Shown here piece by piece: positions 7,716 to 16,540 of a stretch of 64,000 bases of DNA (within the stretch, counting starts at the first letter, position 1; the number at the start of each line of letters is the position of its first letter). Both the position numbers and the translations under genes were made by a program. This stretch comes from Devosia sp. YIM 151766 (GTDB lineage Bacteria > Pseudomonadota > Alphaproteobacteria > Rhizobiales > Devosiaceae), in NCBI RefSeq assembly GCF_030285925.1, contig NZ_CP127251.1, positions 682,001 to 746,000 on the forward strand. The letters are read 5' to 3'. The notes under the pieces are model-generated. The model was not told the DNA's origin, searched no databases, and saw only the letters and a program-made list of their open reading frames with translations.

Positions 7716-8690
7716 ATGATCTTTCTGCTGCGGCGCCTCGCCTTTTATCTGGCGGCGTTCTTTCTGGCGGTCACGCTCAATTTCTTTATTCCACGGCTCA
7801 TGCCGGGCGACCCCTCGGCGCGCATCATCGCGTCCTATCAGGGACGGCTGAACGAGGCGCAGGTGGATGCCATCCGCAAGGCTTACGGCGTGACCGGCTC
7901 GCTATGGGAGCAATATCTGAGCTATTTCGCCAGCGTGTTGCGGCTCGATTTCGGCATTTCCACGGTGCAATTCCCCGAGCCGACCGCTTCGCTCCTGTTC
8001 TATGGCGCCACCTGGACGCTGGTTCTGGTCGGGCTGGCCATTTTCTTCGCCTTCATCATCGGCTCGCTGATGGGCGTCCATGCCGCCTGGCATCGCGGCG
8101 GCTTTTTCGACAGCTTCTTCACGCCGATCAACGTGATGCTGAATGCCTTCACCCCGGCTATCGTGGCTTTGCTGCTGTTCTATGCCTTCTCGCTGCAACT
8201 GAAATGGTTTCCCCTGGGGCGCGCTCATGACCCGAGCCTGATGCCGAGTTGGGATCTCAGATTCATCGGCAGCGTCCTTTATCACGCCACTCTGCCGGTG
8301 CTCTCCATTTTCCTCGTCAGTTTCGGCGGCTGGCACCTGGGCATGCGCAATGTGATGATCAACCTGCTCAACGAGGACTTCGTCATCCTCGCCCGGGCCA
8401 AGGGATTGAGCGATCGCCGCGTCCGTTATCGCTACGTTGCCCGCAACGCCATCCTGCCGCAGATCACGTCATTGGCGCTATCGGTCGGGTTCCTGCTGGG
8501 TGGCGCGCTGGTGACCGAGCAGGTGTTCAACTATCCCGGCCTCGGCAAGTTCACCTTCACCGCCATCCAGGCCCGCGATTATTCCTTCATCCAGGGCCAG
8601 TTGCTGCTGCTGACCATGTCGGTTCTGGTCGCCAATCTCCTGTCGGACATCGCCAATGTCATCCTCGACCCGCGGCTGAGAAAGGGCTGA
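7716..8690 (+). CDS. ABC transporter permease, DppB/OppB type
   Basis: A 324-residue inner-membrane permease beginning MIFLLRRLAFYLAAFFLAVTLNFF, with about six transmembrane helices. The coupling motif region ILARAKGLSDRRVRYRYVARNAILP, near residues 228-252, is the EAA loop that contacts the ATPases. Length is normal. It follows the binding-protein gene across a stem-loop and lies 3 nt before the second permease gene. It forms a heterodimer with the next product to make the translocation path. Confidence 0.93.
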   Translation: MIFLLRRLAFYLAAFFLAVTLNFFIPRLMPGDPSARIIASYQGRLNEAQVDAIRKAYGVTGSLWEQYLSYFASVLRLDFGISTVQFPEPTASLLFYGATWTLVLVGLAIFFAFIIGSLMGVHAAWHRGGFFDSFFTPINVMLNAFTPAIVALLLFYAFSLQLKWFPLGRAHDPSLMPSWDLRFIGSVLYHATLPVLSIFLVSFGGWHLGMRNVMINLLNEDFVILARAKGLSDRRVRYRYVARNAILPQITSLALSVGFLLGGALVTEQVFNYPGLGKFTFTAIQARDYSFIQGQLLLLTMSVLVANLLSDIANVILDPRLRKG

Positions 8691-8693
8691 TCC

Positions 8694-9731
8694 ATGAGCG
8701 ATATTACCCAATCACGGCCTTTCAGCCTGATCGACCGCCTCGATGAGGAGGCATTGGCCAGCGCCGCCCCGACACAGACCGAACTGATGCGTGAATTGCG
8801 CGTCAAACCTCAACCGGGCTGGACCGGCAAGCTGCCGCCGGCAGTTGCCGCCTTCGTGAACAACAAGAAGGGCATGGCAGGCCTGGTAATCCTGCTGACG
8901 CTGGTGCTGTTTTCGATCCTCGCCCCCATGCTCAGCGACTACAATCCGAACCGCCGCGCCGGCAAACCGCATGTACAGCCCGGCTATGAGCACGTTCTGG
9001 GCACGACGCGCATGGGCAAGGACGTCTTCACCCAGCTCGCCTATGGCGGCCGGGTGAGCCTTGCGGTGGGTTTCGGCGCCGGCATTGCCGCGGCCGCCAT
9101 CGGTCTGGCGGTCGGCATCTCCGCCGGCTATTTCGGCGGTCGCGTCGACGATGTCCTCACCTTTTTCGTCAACGTCATCCTGGTCTTGCCCGGATTGCCA
9201 TTGATCATCGTCATCGCCACCATGGTGGAGCAGGCCAGTCCCACCGTGATCGGGCTCGTGCTGGCGGCGACCGGTTGGGGCTGGTCGGCGCGAACGATAA
9301 GAACGCAGACCCTGTCCCTGCGTACCCGCGAATTCGTGCTTTCGGCCGAGTTGATGGGGGAGAAGAAGTGGCGCATCGTGCTGGTGGAAATCTTCCCCAA
9401 TATGCTGAGCTTCTTCATGGGCGGCTTCGTGCTCGGCACCATCGCCGCCATCCTTGCCGAAGCGGCGCTGGAATTCATCGGCCTGGGTGATCCCAATGCT
9501 GTCACCTGGGGCACCATGCTGTTCTGGGCGCAGAGCAATCTGGCCCTGCAAAGCGGCGCCTGGTGGGAGATATGGCCGCCCTGCATCGCTATCATGCTGA
9601 CCGGCGCGGCGCTGGTTCTCGTCAATTTTGCAGTGGACGAAATCACCAATCCGCAGCTCAAAGTGGGTCGCAAGATCGGCCTGATCCGCAAATTCCTGAA
9701 GCGCCGGGGGAGAAGCGCCGATGTCTTCTGA
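8694..9731 (+). CDS. ABC transporter permease, DppC/OppC type
   Basis: A 345-residue permease. About 55 cytoplasmic residues precede the first helix (GLVILLTLVLFSILAPM), as usual for DppC-type subunits. The coupling loop reads VLSAELMGEKKWRIVLVEIFPNML. The segment GTTRMGKDVFTQLAYGGRVSL is typical of OppC/DppC. It ends 11 nt inside the start of the next gene, so ATPase translation is coupled to it. It pairs with the upstream DppB-like permease. Confidence 0.93.
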   Translation: MSDITQSRPFSLIDRLDEEALASAAPTQTELMRELRVKPQPGWTGKLPPAVAAFVNNKKGMAGLVILLTLVLFSILAPMLSDYNPNRRAGKPHVQPGYEHVLGTTRMGKDVFTQLAYGGRVSLAVGFGAGIAAAAIGLAVGISAGYFGGRVDDVLTFFVNVILVLPGLPLIIVIATMVEQASPTVIGLVLAATGWGWSARTIRTQTLSLRTREFVLSAELMGEKKWRIVLVEIFPNMLSFFMGGFVLGTIAAILAEAALEFIGLGDPNAVTWGTMLFWAQSNLALQSGAWWEIWPPCIAIMLTGAALVLVNFAVDEITNPQLKVGRKIGLIRKFLKRRGRSADVF

Positions 9732-10692
9732 TCGCGCCATGATCGAGGTGCGCAGCCTCACCGTCGATTATATCGGCGAAAGCTCCGTCGCCCGCGCCGT
9801 CAACGGCATCGACTTCGATATCAAGGAAGGCGAGGCCTTCGGTCTGGCCGGCGAAAGCGGCTGCGGCAAGTCCACCGTGGCGTTCGCGCTGGCTCGCCTG
9901 ACCCGGCTGCCGGGCCTGGTTTCGGGCGGCCAGGTTCGGCTCAATGGCGACGATGTGCTGAAATTCGACAAGGCAAGGCTCAAGGCCTATCGCTGGAACG
10001 AGGTCAGCTTCGTCTTCCAATCGGCCATGAACGCGCTCAATCCGGTGATCCCGGTTTCCGAGCAGATCATGGATGTCATCGAAACCCATGAGCCGGGCCT
10101 GGGCCAGGATGGCGCCCGCGAGCGCGCCGTCAGCCTGTTCGAGCTGGTGGGTATTCCGCCCGCCCGCCTCGACGATTTCCCGCATCAATTTTCGGGCGGC
10201 ATGCGCCAGCGCATCTGTATCGCCATCGCTTTGGCGCTCAGTCCCAAGCTCATCATCATGGATGAGCCGACGACGGCGCTCGATGTGGTGGTGCAGCGCG
10301 ATATCATCGAGCAGATCGTCGAGCTCAAGAGCCGGCTGGGCTTCTCGGTGCTGTTCATCACGCACGATCTGGGCCTGATGATCGAATTCTGCGACCGCAT
10401 CGGCGTCATGTATTCGGGGGAATTGGTGGAAGTGGCTCCTGCCGCGTCCATCCTGACCCATCCCCTTCACCCCTATACGCGAGCCTTGGGCAACAGCTTC
10501 CCGCCACTGACCGGGCCGCGCGTGCGGCTCGAGGGCATTGCCGGCACCCCGCCGGACCTGCGCGCGCTGCCGGAAGGCTGCCGCTTCGCGCCCCGCTGCC
10601 CACGCGCCATGGATATCTGCCGCGTCCAAGCCCCCGAACTGCGTTATTATTCCGAACACCGGAGCGAGGCCGCATGCCACTTGCTGAACTAG
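9721..10692 (+). CDS. ABC transporter ATP-binding protein, DppD/OppD type
   Basis: A 323-residue cytoplasmic ATPase. Walker A is GESGCGKST, the signature is FSGGMRQRI, and Walker B is LIIMDEPTTALD. The C-terminal oligopeptide/dipeptide extension has cysteine-rich spacing (EGCRFAPRCPRAMDIC), as in Opp/Dpp ATPases that may carry an iron-sulfur cluster. The start overlaps the preceding permease gene, and the end overlaps the next ATPase gene by 19 nt. It heterodimerises with the OppF-like partner. Confidence 0.93.
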   Translation: MSSDRAMIEVRSLTVDYIGESSVARAVNGIDFDIKEGEAFGLAGESGCGKSTVAFALARLTRLPGLVSGGQVRLNGDDVLKFDKARLKAYRWNEVSFVFQSAMNALNPVIPVSEQIMDVIETHEPGLGQDGARERAVSLFELVGIPPARLDDFPHQFSGGMRQRICIAIALALSPKLIIMDEPTTALDVVVQRDIIEQIVELKSRLGFSVLFITHDLGLMIEFCDRIGVMYSGELVEVAPAASILTHPLHPYTRALGNSFPPLTGPRVRLEGIAGTPPDLRALPEGCRFAPRCPRAMDICRVQAPELRYYSEHRSEAACHLLN

Positions 10693-11684
10693 ACGCCCCC
10701 GGCAAGACGGTGATGGCCGAGGCGCCGGTGATCGAAATGGACCAGGTCGACAAGGAATTCGTCCTTGGCGGCGCCTTTCTGAACCAGACTTTCCTCAGGG
10801 CCCTGTCGGGCATCTCCCTCAAGCTGACGCGGGGCAAGGCCCTGGCATTGGTGGGAGAATCCGGATCGGGCAAATCCACCTGCGCCCGCATGGTCGCTCG
10901 CGCCTATGAGCCCAGTGGCGGCGCCATCCGCTTCCATGGCGAGGATATCAGCCATTTTCGCGGCCCGCGCCTGCAGCTTTATCGTTCGGAAGTACAGATG
11001 GTGTTTCAGGACCCTTTCGGCTCACTGAATCCCACCCAGTCCATCGGCTATCATCTCGAACGGCCGCTGCGCCTGCATCGGCCCGATATCACGGGCAAGG
11101 CGGTGGAGGCGGAAATGCTGACCTTGCTGGAAAGCGTCGGTCTCCGGCCGGCCGGCGACTATCTCAAGCGTCGTCCGCATGAACTTTCCGGCGGCCAGCG
11201 CCAGCGTGTCGCCATTGCCCGCGCGCTGTCGGTGCAGCCGCAAGTGCTGCTGGCCGATGAGCCGACCTCCATGCTCGACGTTTCGGTGCGCCTGGGCATT
11301 CTCAACCTGCTCGAAGACTTGAAGCAACAGCGCAATCTCGCCGCGCTCTACATCACCCATGACATCGCTACCGCGCGTTATTTCGCCGAGGAAACCGCGG
11401 TGATGTATGCCGGCCACCTGGTGGAGCAGGGCCCCAGCCGGGAAATCACCGACAATCCAAGGCATCCCTATACGCAGTTGCTGATCGAGGCCGTGCCCGA
11501 CCCCAAACGCAAGATCGCCGCCACCCGCACAAGACGCGCCACGGATATTCCGCTCTGGACCCGCCAGAGCCGTGGCTGCCCCTTCGTCTCGCGCTGCCCC
11601 AGGGCCATCTCGATCTGCAAGGAGACGATGCCGGAGCCCACGCCATTGGGATCGGCACATTATGTTCGCTGCCACAATCTTTAG
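10674..11684 (+). CDS. ABC transporter ATP-binding protein, DppF/OppF type
   Basis: A 336-residue ATPase and the last gene of the importer operon. Walker A is GESGSGKST, the signature LSGGQRQRV, and Walker B VLLADEPTSMLD. The C-terminal extension carries the cysteine pattern RGCPFVSRCPRAISIC. The start at 10674 is preceded by GGAGCGAGG; an internal ATG at 10713 is less likely. It converges with the next operon, leaving 52 nt that contain a GCCGGC-based hairpin without a T-run. The importer as a whole is complete: binding protein, two permeases and two ATPases. Confidence 0.93.
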   Translation: MPLAELDAPGKTVMAEAPVIEMDQVDKEFVLGGAFLNQTFLRALSGISLKLTRGKALALVGESGSGKSTCARMVARAYEPSGGAIRFHGEDISHFRGPRLQLYRSEVQMVFQDPFGSLNPTQSIGYHLERPLRLHRPDITGKAVEAEMLTLLESVGLRPAGDYLKRRPHELSGGQRQRVAIARALSVQPQVLLADEPTSMLDVSVRLGILNLLEDLKQQRNLAALYITHDIATARYFAEETAVMYAGHLVEQGPSREITDNPRHPYTQLLIEAVPDPKRKIAATRTRRATDIPLWTRQSRGCPFVSRCPRAISICKETMPEPTPLGSAHYVRCHNL

Positions 11685-11736
11685 AGCCGGCGGGATAAGG
11701 CCGGCAGACGGGGTGATGGCGGCTCCGTACCCGCCC

Positions 11737-12735
11737 TCAAGCCAGCCGGACGCCGCTGGCGTCGAAGCGATGCAGGCGAGCGGCGGGATAATCGTAGCTG
11801 ACCATTTCGCCGATGGCGGGTATGTCCCGGCTGGTCTGGCGCACCGTCAGCAATTCGCCCTGTCCGATGTCGAGGAACACATAAGTATCCGCTCCGAGAT
11901 ATTCGACATAACCGACCTTGCCCTGATGCGGCCCCAAGCCCAGCGTTATGTCCTCGGGGCGGATGCCGACCGTATGAGCGCCTGCGGCCTCGGCCTGGGG
12001 ACCGTTGAGCAGGTTCATTTTCGGCGAGCCGATAAAGCCGGCGACGAACAGCGATTGCGGGTGCTCGTAAAGTTCTTCGGGCGTACCGATCTGTTCGACC
12101 CGGCCGGCATTGAGCACCACGATCCGGTCGGCCAGGGTCATGGCCTCGACCTGGTCATGGGTCACATAGACCATGGTGGTTTGCGGCAAACCTTCCTTGA
12201 GCTTGGCGATTTCGAGACGGGTGGCGACGCGGAGCGCCGCATCGAGATTGGACAGCGGCTCATCGAACAGGAAGACCTGCGGGTCGCGCACGATGGCCCG
12301 CCCGATGGCGACGCGCTGACGCTGGCCGCCGGACAGTTCGCGCGGATAGCGGTCGAGATAGGGTTCGAGTTGAAGCTTGCGCGCCGCATCGGCGACGCGG
12401 GCCTCGATTTCGGCGCGCGGGGCCCGGCGCAGCTTCATCGAATAGGCCATGTTCTCCCGCACGCTCATATGCGGATAGAGCGCATAGGATTGGAACACCA
12501 TGGCGATGCCCCGTTTGCTGGCGGGAACCCGGTTTACCACGCGTCCGCCGATTTCCAGCGTACCGGAGGTGATGCTTTCAAGGCCCGAAATGCAGCGCAG
12601 AAGCGTGGACTTGCCGCAACCGGAAGGACCGACAAAGATCACGAACTCACCCGACTTGATGTCGAGATTGATGTCCCTGAGAACCTCCACCGGGCCGAAG
12701 TTCTTGCGCAGATTGGTGATCTTGATGTCGGCCAT
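11737..12735 (-). CDS. Sugar ABC transporter ATP-binding protein, MalK/UgpC type
   Basis: A 332-residue ATPase with Walker [10 protein letters not shown], signature LSGGQRQRV, Walker [13 protein letters not shown] and the switch His in [12 protein letters not shown]-terminal OB-like (TOBE) regulatory domain follows from about residue 240 ([11 protein letters not shown]). The start at 12735 (MADIKITNL) is preceded by a GGAGAA site; the longer reading is rejected because it adds unconserved residues that overlap the isomerase-like gene. It is the last gene of a minus-strand operon with LacI, binding protein, two permeases, an MDR enzyme and a TIM-barrel enzyme, and would energise those permeases. 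Confidence 0.93.
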   Translation of the reverse strand: MADIKITNLRKNFGPVEVLRDINLDIKSGEFVIFVGPSGCGKSTLLRCISGLESITSGTLEIGGRVVNRVPASKRGIAMVFQSYALYPHMSVRENMAYSMKLRRAPRAEIEARVADAARKLQLEPYLDRYPRELSGGQRQRVAIGRAIVRDPQVFLFDEPLSNLDAALRVATRLEIAKLKEGLPQTTMVYVTHDQVEAMTLADRIVVLNAGRVEQIGTPEELYEHPQSLFVAGFIGSPKMNLLNGPQAEAAGAHTVGIRPEDITLGLGPHQGKVGYVEYLGADTYVFLDIGQGELLTVRQTSRDIPAIGEMVSYDYPAARLHRFDASGVRLA

Positions 12736-12749
12736 GGATTTTCTCCGGA

Positions 12750-13523
12750 TCAGCCAGATGTATTGAGAGTGGCGCGGACCTTGGCCAGCGCCTGTCTGGT
12801 CGATCCGGCCGGCTTGTATTCGAGACCGGCAAGGCCCGAATAACCATTGCCATAGAGCCATGCCAGACGCTTGCCGAGGTCGATTTCGCCCTGTCCCGGA
12901 TCGTTGCGGCCCGGATGATCGGCCACATGGGCATGAAGCACCCGTGAGACGCGATCGGCCAATACGTCCTCGATTTTCTCGCCCATGACATAGGAATGAT
13001 AGAGATCGTAAACGATGCCGATTTCAGGGCGTCCCACCTCGTCCACGATGTTGAGCGCTTCGCGCGTCGAGGACAGGTAATAGCCCTTGTGGTCGATGAA
13101 GGTGTTGAGCGGTTCGACGCCGAGGCTGATGCCGCTGCCATCCAGCACATCGGCGGCGGCGCGCAGGCAAGCGACCAATGCGTCGTGCTGCTCTTCCCGG
13201 GTTTTGCCGGGCAGGTCGTCGCCGGCCTGGGCGATAAGCACCTTGGCGCCAAGGCGCTGCGCCACGCGCATCGAGGTCGCCAGACCGGCAAGGAAAGCGG
13301 CATGGTTGTCCGGATCGGTGAGGGCGATCATCGGCTCGGCGACAAAGCCGCTCAGCGACAGGCCCGTTTCCTTGAGCGCGGCCTCAATGGCATCGAGGTC
13401 CTTGTTGGACCAGAACCAGAATTCGACCGCGTCCAGACCCGCTTCCTTGGCGAGGCGGATGCGCTCGGCGAAGTCGTCGCTAACGTCGGAAAACAACCAT
13501 TCAATGCAGGCGGAAAGTTTCAT
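12750..13523 (-). CDS. Hydroxypyruvate-isomerase-like TIM-barrel enzyme
   Basis: A 257-residue sugar phosphate isomerase/epimerase-superfamily protein. The motif [17 protein letters not shown], near residues 205-221, closely follows the Hyi signature. Candidate metal ligands are Glu in GVEPLNT, Asp and His in [11 protein letters not shown], and Glu in AGLEYKP. It probably interconverts hydroxypyruvate and tartronate semialdehyde or a related ketose/aldose pair; family members vary in substrate. It lies between the MDR dehydrogenase and the MalK-like ATPase genes, so it most likely acts on a product of the imported sugar. The precise reaction is uncertain. Confidence 0.8.
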   Translation of the reverse strand: MKLSACIEWLFSDVSDDFAERIRLAKEAGLDAVEFWFWSNKDLDAIEAALKETGLSLSGFVAEPMIALTDPDNHAAFLAGLATSMRVAQRLGAKVLIAQAGDDLPGKTREEQHDALVACLRAAADVLDGSGISLGVEPLNTFIDHKGYYLSSTREALNIVDEVGRPEIGIVYDLYHSYVMGEKIEDVLADRVSRVLHAHVADHPGRNDPGQGEIDLGKRLAWLYGNGYSGLAGLEYKPAGSTRQALAKVRATLNTSG

Positions 13524-13543
13524 CTTGGACCAGGTGGCTCGAG

Positions 13544-14596
13544 TTAGCGATAATCGATCAGAACCTGCATGACATCGGGCGAACCCTGGTCGAGCAGGCT
13601 ATAGCCGCGCCCTGCTTCGGCAAGCGGCACGCGATGGGTGATGAAGCCCTTGAGTTCCGGGGCGAGCGCCGACAGATATTCGCGAACGATCCGGGCGCGC
13701 CGGTCCACCGACCAGAGCGGGCCAAGGAAAGGGTTCACCGTGCCGACCTGCGAGGAGATGATGCGCGGGCGATTGTGGTGGAACTCACCGGACAGGCTCA
13801 GGCTCTCGAAACTGCCGCCATACCAGGACATCGCGATCACCGTGCCATTGAAGCCGGCCGTGCGGATCGCCTCGTTGAGGGCGGGGGCTGCGCCCGAGAC
13901 TTCGATGACCGTGTCGGCGCCGCGCCCTTCGGTGAGCTCGCGGACCGTTTCGGCAATCGGTTGGTTGCTGGGATCGAGCGCGATGTCGGCGCCGCCGGCC
14001 AGCGCCAGTTCGCGGCGCTGCCCGATAGTGTCCACGGCGATGATCTGGCGCGCGCCATTGCGGCGCAGCAGGCGGGTAACCATCTGGCCGATGACGCCAA
14101 GGCCGCTCACCACCACATCGGCGCCAAGGGGGATATTGGCGTCGAGCACGCCATTATAGGCCGTGTTGAGATTGGCATAGAAGACGCCGATTTCAGCATC
14201 ATCGATATCGCCTAGGGGGACGACGGCCTTGGCATCGACCACGGCATGCTGGCCATGGGGGACATAGGCAAAGACCAGCTCGCCTCTGGCAAGGTCCTGC
14301 ACATTCGCGCCCAGCTCCGCGACCCGCCCGACAGCGGCGTAGCCATAGCGGGCCGGCCAGGTCCAGTCCGCGCCATTGGCGTCGGAAAACAGGCGTGTCC
14401 TGGGGTCCATCGATTGCCGCCATTGCGGCGCAAGGCCACGGAACACGTTAAGCTCGGTGCCGGCGCTGATCCCGGAAACGGCGAGGTCGAGCAGCACTTG
14501 CCCGGCGCCGGGGGCGGCAAGGGCTTCCGTGCGGATTTCGACGGCACGCGGGCCGGTGAAATAGAGCGATTGGGTAGTAAGCGACAAGGTCATCAC
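13544..14596 (-). CDS. Medium-chain dehydrogenase lacking zinc ligands
   Basis: A 350-residue member of the MDR (zinc-type alcohol dehydrogenase) superfamily. The nucleotide-binding glycine motif is VVSGLGVIGQMVTRLL, near residues 160-175. The catalytic-zinc Cys is replaced in SGISAGTELNVF, the GHE motif is replaced by GYAAVGRV, and the four-cysteine structural lobe is absent. This resembles BchC-like, zinc-independent members. It is transcribed with an importer and a hydroxypyruvate-isomerase-like gene, so oxidation of a sugar or polyol is likely, but the substrate is unknown. The stop of the upstream permease gene overlaps its start (ATGA). Confidence 0.8.
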   Translation of the reverse strand: MMTLSLTTQSLYFTGPRAVEIRTEALAAPGAGQVLLDLAVSGISAGTELNVFRGLAPQWRQSMDPRTRLFSDANGADWTWPARYGYAAVGRVAELGANVQDLARGELVFAYVPHGQHAVVDAKAVVPLGDIDDAEIGVFYANLNTAYNGVLDANIPLGADVVVSGLGVIGQMVTRLLRRNGARQIIAVDTIGQRRELALAGGADIALDPSNQPIAETVRELTEGRGADTVIEVSGAAPALNEAIRTAGFNGTVIAMSWYGGSFESLSLSGEFHHNRPRIISSQVGTVNPFLGPLWSVDRRARIVREYLSALAPELKGFITHRVPLAEAGRGYSLLDQGSPDVMQVLIDYR

Positions 14597-15426
14597 CCTT
14601 TAATTCCGCCAGCGGTCAGGCCGCCGACTAGTTGATTGCGGAAGAGGAGAAAGAGCACGATGGTGGGCAATGCAATGACGACGCCACCGGCCATGACCAC
14701 ACCCCAGGAGAAGGAATAGGGATCGAACAGCGTTTGCAGCGCGAGCGGCAGCGTCTTGACCTCGGCGCTGGTGATCAGCGCCAGCGCCAGGATGAATTCG
14801 CCCCAGGACAAAACGAAGGCAAAGGTACCCACCGCCACGACCGCCGGACGAATAAGCGGCAGGGTGATGCGGAACATGGCGCCGATCTGCGAGCTGCCAT
14901 CGATGATCGACGCCTCTTCGAGCTCGCGCGGCACCGCATCGATATAGCCCTTGAGCATCCAGACGGCGATGGGCAGGCCAAGCGCCAGATGCGTGAAGGT
15001 CAGCGCGGTCAGCGTATTGGCCAGGCCGAGCGAGCGGATAATGACCACGATGGGCACCAGAACGGCCACGGCGGGCAGCATCTGGGTGGCCAGGATCAGA
15101 AAGCCGATGAAATCGCGGCCCATATATGTGAAGCGGCTGAGCGAATAGGCGGCCGGCACCGCGATCACCACGGTGCAGATGGCCACGATACCGCCCACGA
15201 CGAGGCTGTTGCGCAGCGCGACCAGGAAATCGCCGCGCGAAAAGATATTGGCGAAATGATCGAAGGTGACGCGCGCTGGGATCAGGCCACGGGTCATGAT
15301 GTCGGCGTCGGGCCGGATCGAGGCGATGAACACCCAGATGATCGGCGACAGCACCAGGATCAGCAGCGCGATGGTCAGCGCGTCCAGAGCCGCATTGCGC
15401 AGGCGATTGTCACTGTCGTGCATCAT
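14593..15426 (-). CDS. Sugar ABC transporter permease, MalG type
   Basis: A 277-residue inner-membrane protein with six predicted helices. The coupling loop EAA-like motif reads RELEEASIIDGSSQIGAMFRI, near residues 170-190, characteristic of CUT1 sugar permeases. The C-terminal half holds VVAVGTFAFVLSWGEFILAL. It overlaps the MalF-type gene upstream and the MDR gene downstream by 4 nt each, a tightly coupled operon. It forms the channel with the MalF-type partner. Confidence 0.93.
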   Translation of the reverse strand: MMHDSDNRLRNAALDALTIALLILVLSPIIWVFIASIRPDADIMTRGLIPARVTFDHFANIFSRGDFLVALRNSLVVGGIVAICTVVIAVPAAYSLSRFTYMGRDFIGFLILATQMLPAVAVLVPIVVIIRSLGLANTLTALTFTHLALGLPIAVWMLKGYIDAVPRELEEASIIDGSSQIGAMFRITLPLIRPAVVAVGTFAFVLSWGEFILALALITSAEVKTLPLALQTLFDPYSFSWGVVMAGGVVIALPTIVLFLLFRNQLVGGLTAGGIKG

Positions 15427-16319
15427 CGTCTCCGCAATTGCAGGGACAGGAAGGAGGCGATGGCCAGGATCACCAGCATGACCACGCTGATTGCCGCCGC
15501 ATAGGCCGGGCGCAGATCGGTGAAGACGGCCTTATACATGCTGATGCCCAGGATCGTGGTGGCGTCCTGCGGGCCGCCGCGCGTCATGATCCAGGGCAGG
15601 TCGAAGCTGTAAAAAGCGAGAATGCCCAGCACGAGGCCGATGATCAGCATGGTGTTCTGGATCGAGGGCAGGGTGATGCTGGTAAAGCGCTGCCACGGGC
15701 TGGCGCCATCGATGGCGGCGGCTTCGTAAAGCTCGCCGGGAATGGATTTGAGCGCCGCCAGCAGCGCCAGCACCATGAAGGGCATGCCCTTCCAGCCCGA
15801 GATGAAGATGATAATGGCCAGAGCCATATTCGGGTCGTTGAGAATGGAGCTGTTGCCGGCAAAGCCGAAGAACTGGAAGACCGAGTGCAGCGCGCCCACC
15901 TCGCTGTCGAGCAGGAAGCGCCAGCCATAGCCCAGCACGATGAAGGGCATGACCCAAGGGAGCAGGATCAGCGCTGAAGCCATGCGGGCAATGGCCGTGT
16001 CACGATTGAGCAGGAGCGCGAGAGGCAGGGCCAGTGCAATCTCGACGGCCACGGTGCCGATGGTCCAGATCCAGGTGCGCCAGAAGGCCCGCCACAGGCC
16101 CGCATCGGCAAAAAGCGCCTCGTAATTGATCAGCCCGCCCCAGACCGGCTGCGGATTGCGCAGCAGATACCAGTCCTGAAAGGACAGCCACAGCGCATAG
16201 AGCAGGGGCACGACGGCAATGGCCAGGGCGACGAGCACGGCCGGAGCGACCAGCGCATAGGGCAACGCCACTTCGACGAACGGTCTTGGCTCGTTTTCTG
16301 AAACGGCGGGGGAGGTCAC
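15423..16319 (-). CDS. Sugar ABC transporter permease, MalF type
   Basis: A 298-residue inner-membrane protein beginning at a GTG (MTSPAVSENEPRPF) with weak ribosome-site support; initiation slightly further in is possible. Six hydrophobic helices follow, and the coupling loop reads [21 protein letters not shown], near residue 205. It follows the binding-protein gene after a 221-nt gap that contains a very stable hairpin, so permease synthesis is probably lower than binding-protein synthesis. Confidence 0.92.
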   Translation of the reverse strand: MTSPAVSENEPRPFVEVALPYALVAPAVLVALAIAVVPLLYALWLSFQDWYLLRNPQPVWGGLINYEALFADAGLWRAFWRTWIWTIGTVAVEIALALPLALLLNRDTAIARMASALILLPWVMPFIVLGYGWRFLLDSEVGALHSVFQFFGFAGNSSILNDPNMALAIIIFISGWKGMPFMVLALLAALKSIPGELYEAAAIDGASPWQRFTSITLPSIQNTMLIIGLVLGILAFYSFDLPWIMTRGGPQDATTILGISMYKAVFTDLRPAYAAAISVVMLVILAIASFLSLQLRRR

Positions 16320-16498
16320 GGATTGGTTTTCCAGAGCGCCATGCTTTCGGGCCCAAATGACAATTCATCCCCGGCCACCGCCGCCCCGGCCCACGCGAAC
16401 TTTCGGCAGGCCGTGGCTTGCCCGGACAGGCCTGGCGATGATCGGATGAATGGCTGAGGAGACACCGGACTAAGCCTGCTTCCAAGAGAAAAGGAATT

Positions 16499-16529
16499 CC
16501 CGGGCGGCGGGAGGCCGGTGCCGCCCGGG
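16499..16529 (-). other. Strong intercistronic stem-loop after binding-protein gene
   Basis: A perfect 10-bp GC stem (CCCGGGCGGC pairing with GCCGCCCGGG) with an 11-nt loop starts 12 nt beyond the binding-protein stop. There is no T-tract, so it is more likely an mRNA-stabilising or attenuating element of the malE-malF kind than a full terminator. Confidence 0.6.
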
Positions 16530-16540
16530 GTGTCTCGCCC

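Noticed and set aside
11685..11736. GCCGGC-based hairpin between convergent operons as a terminator
   Set aside because: The stem is short, both arms are self-palindromic, and no T-run follows on either strand.
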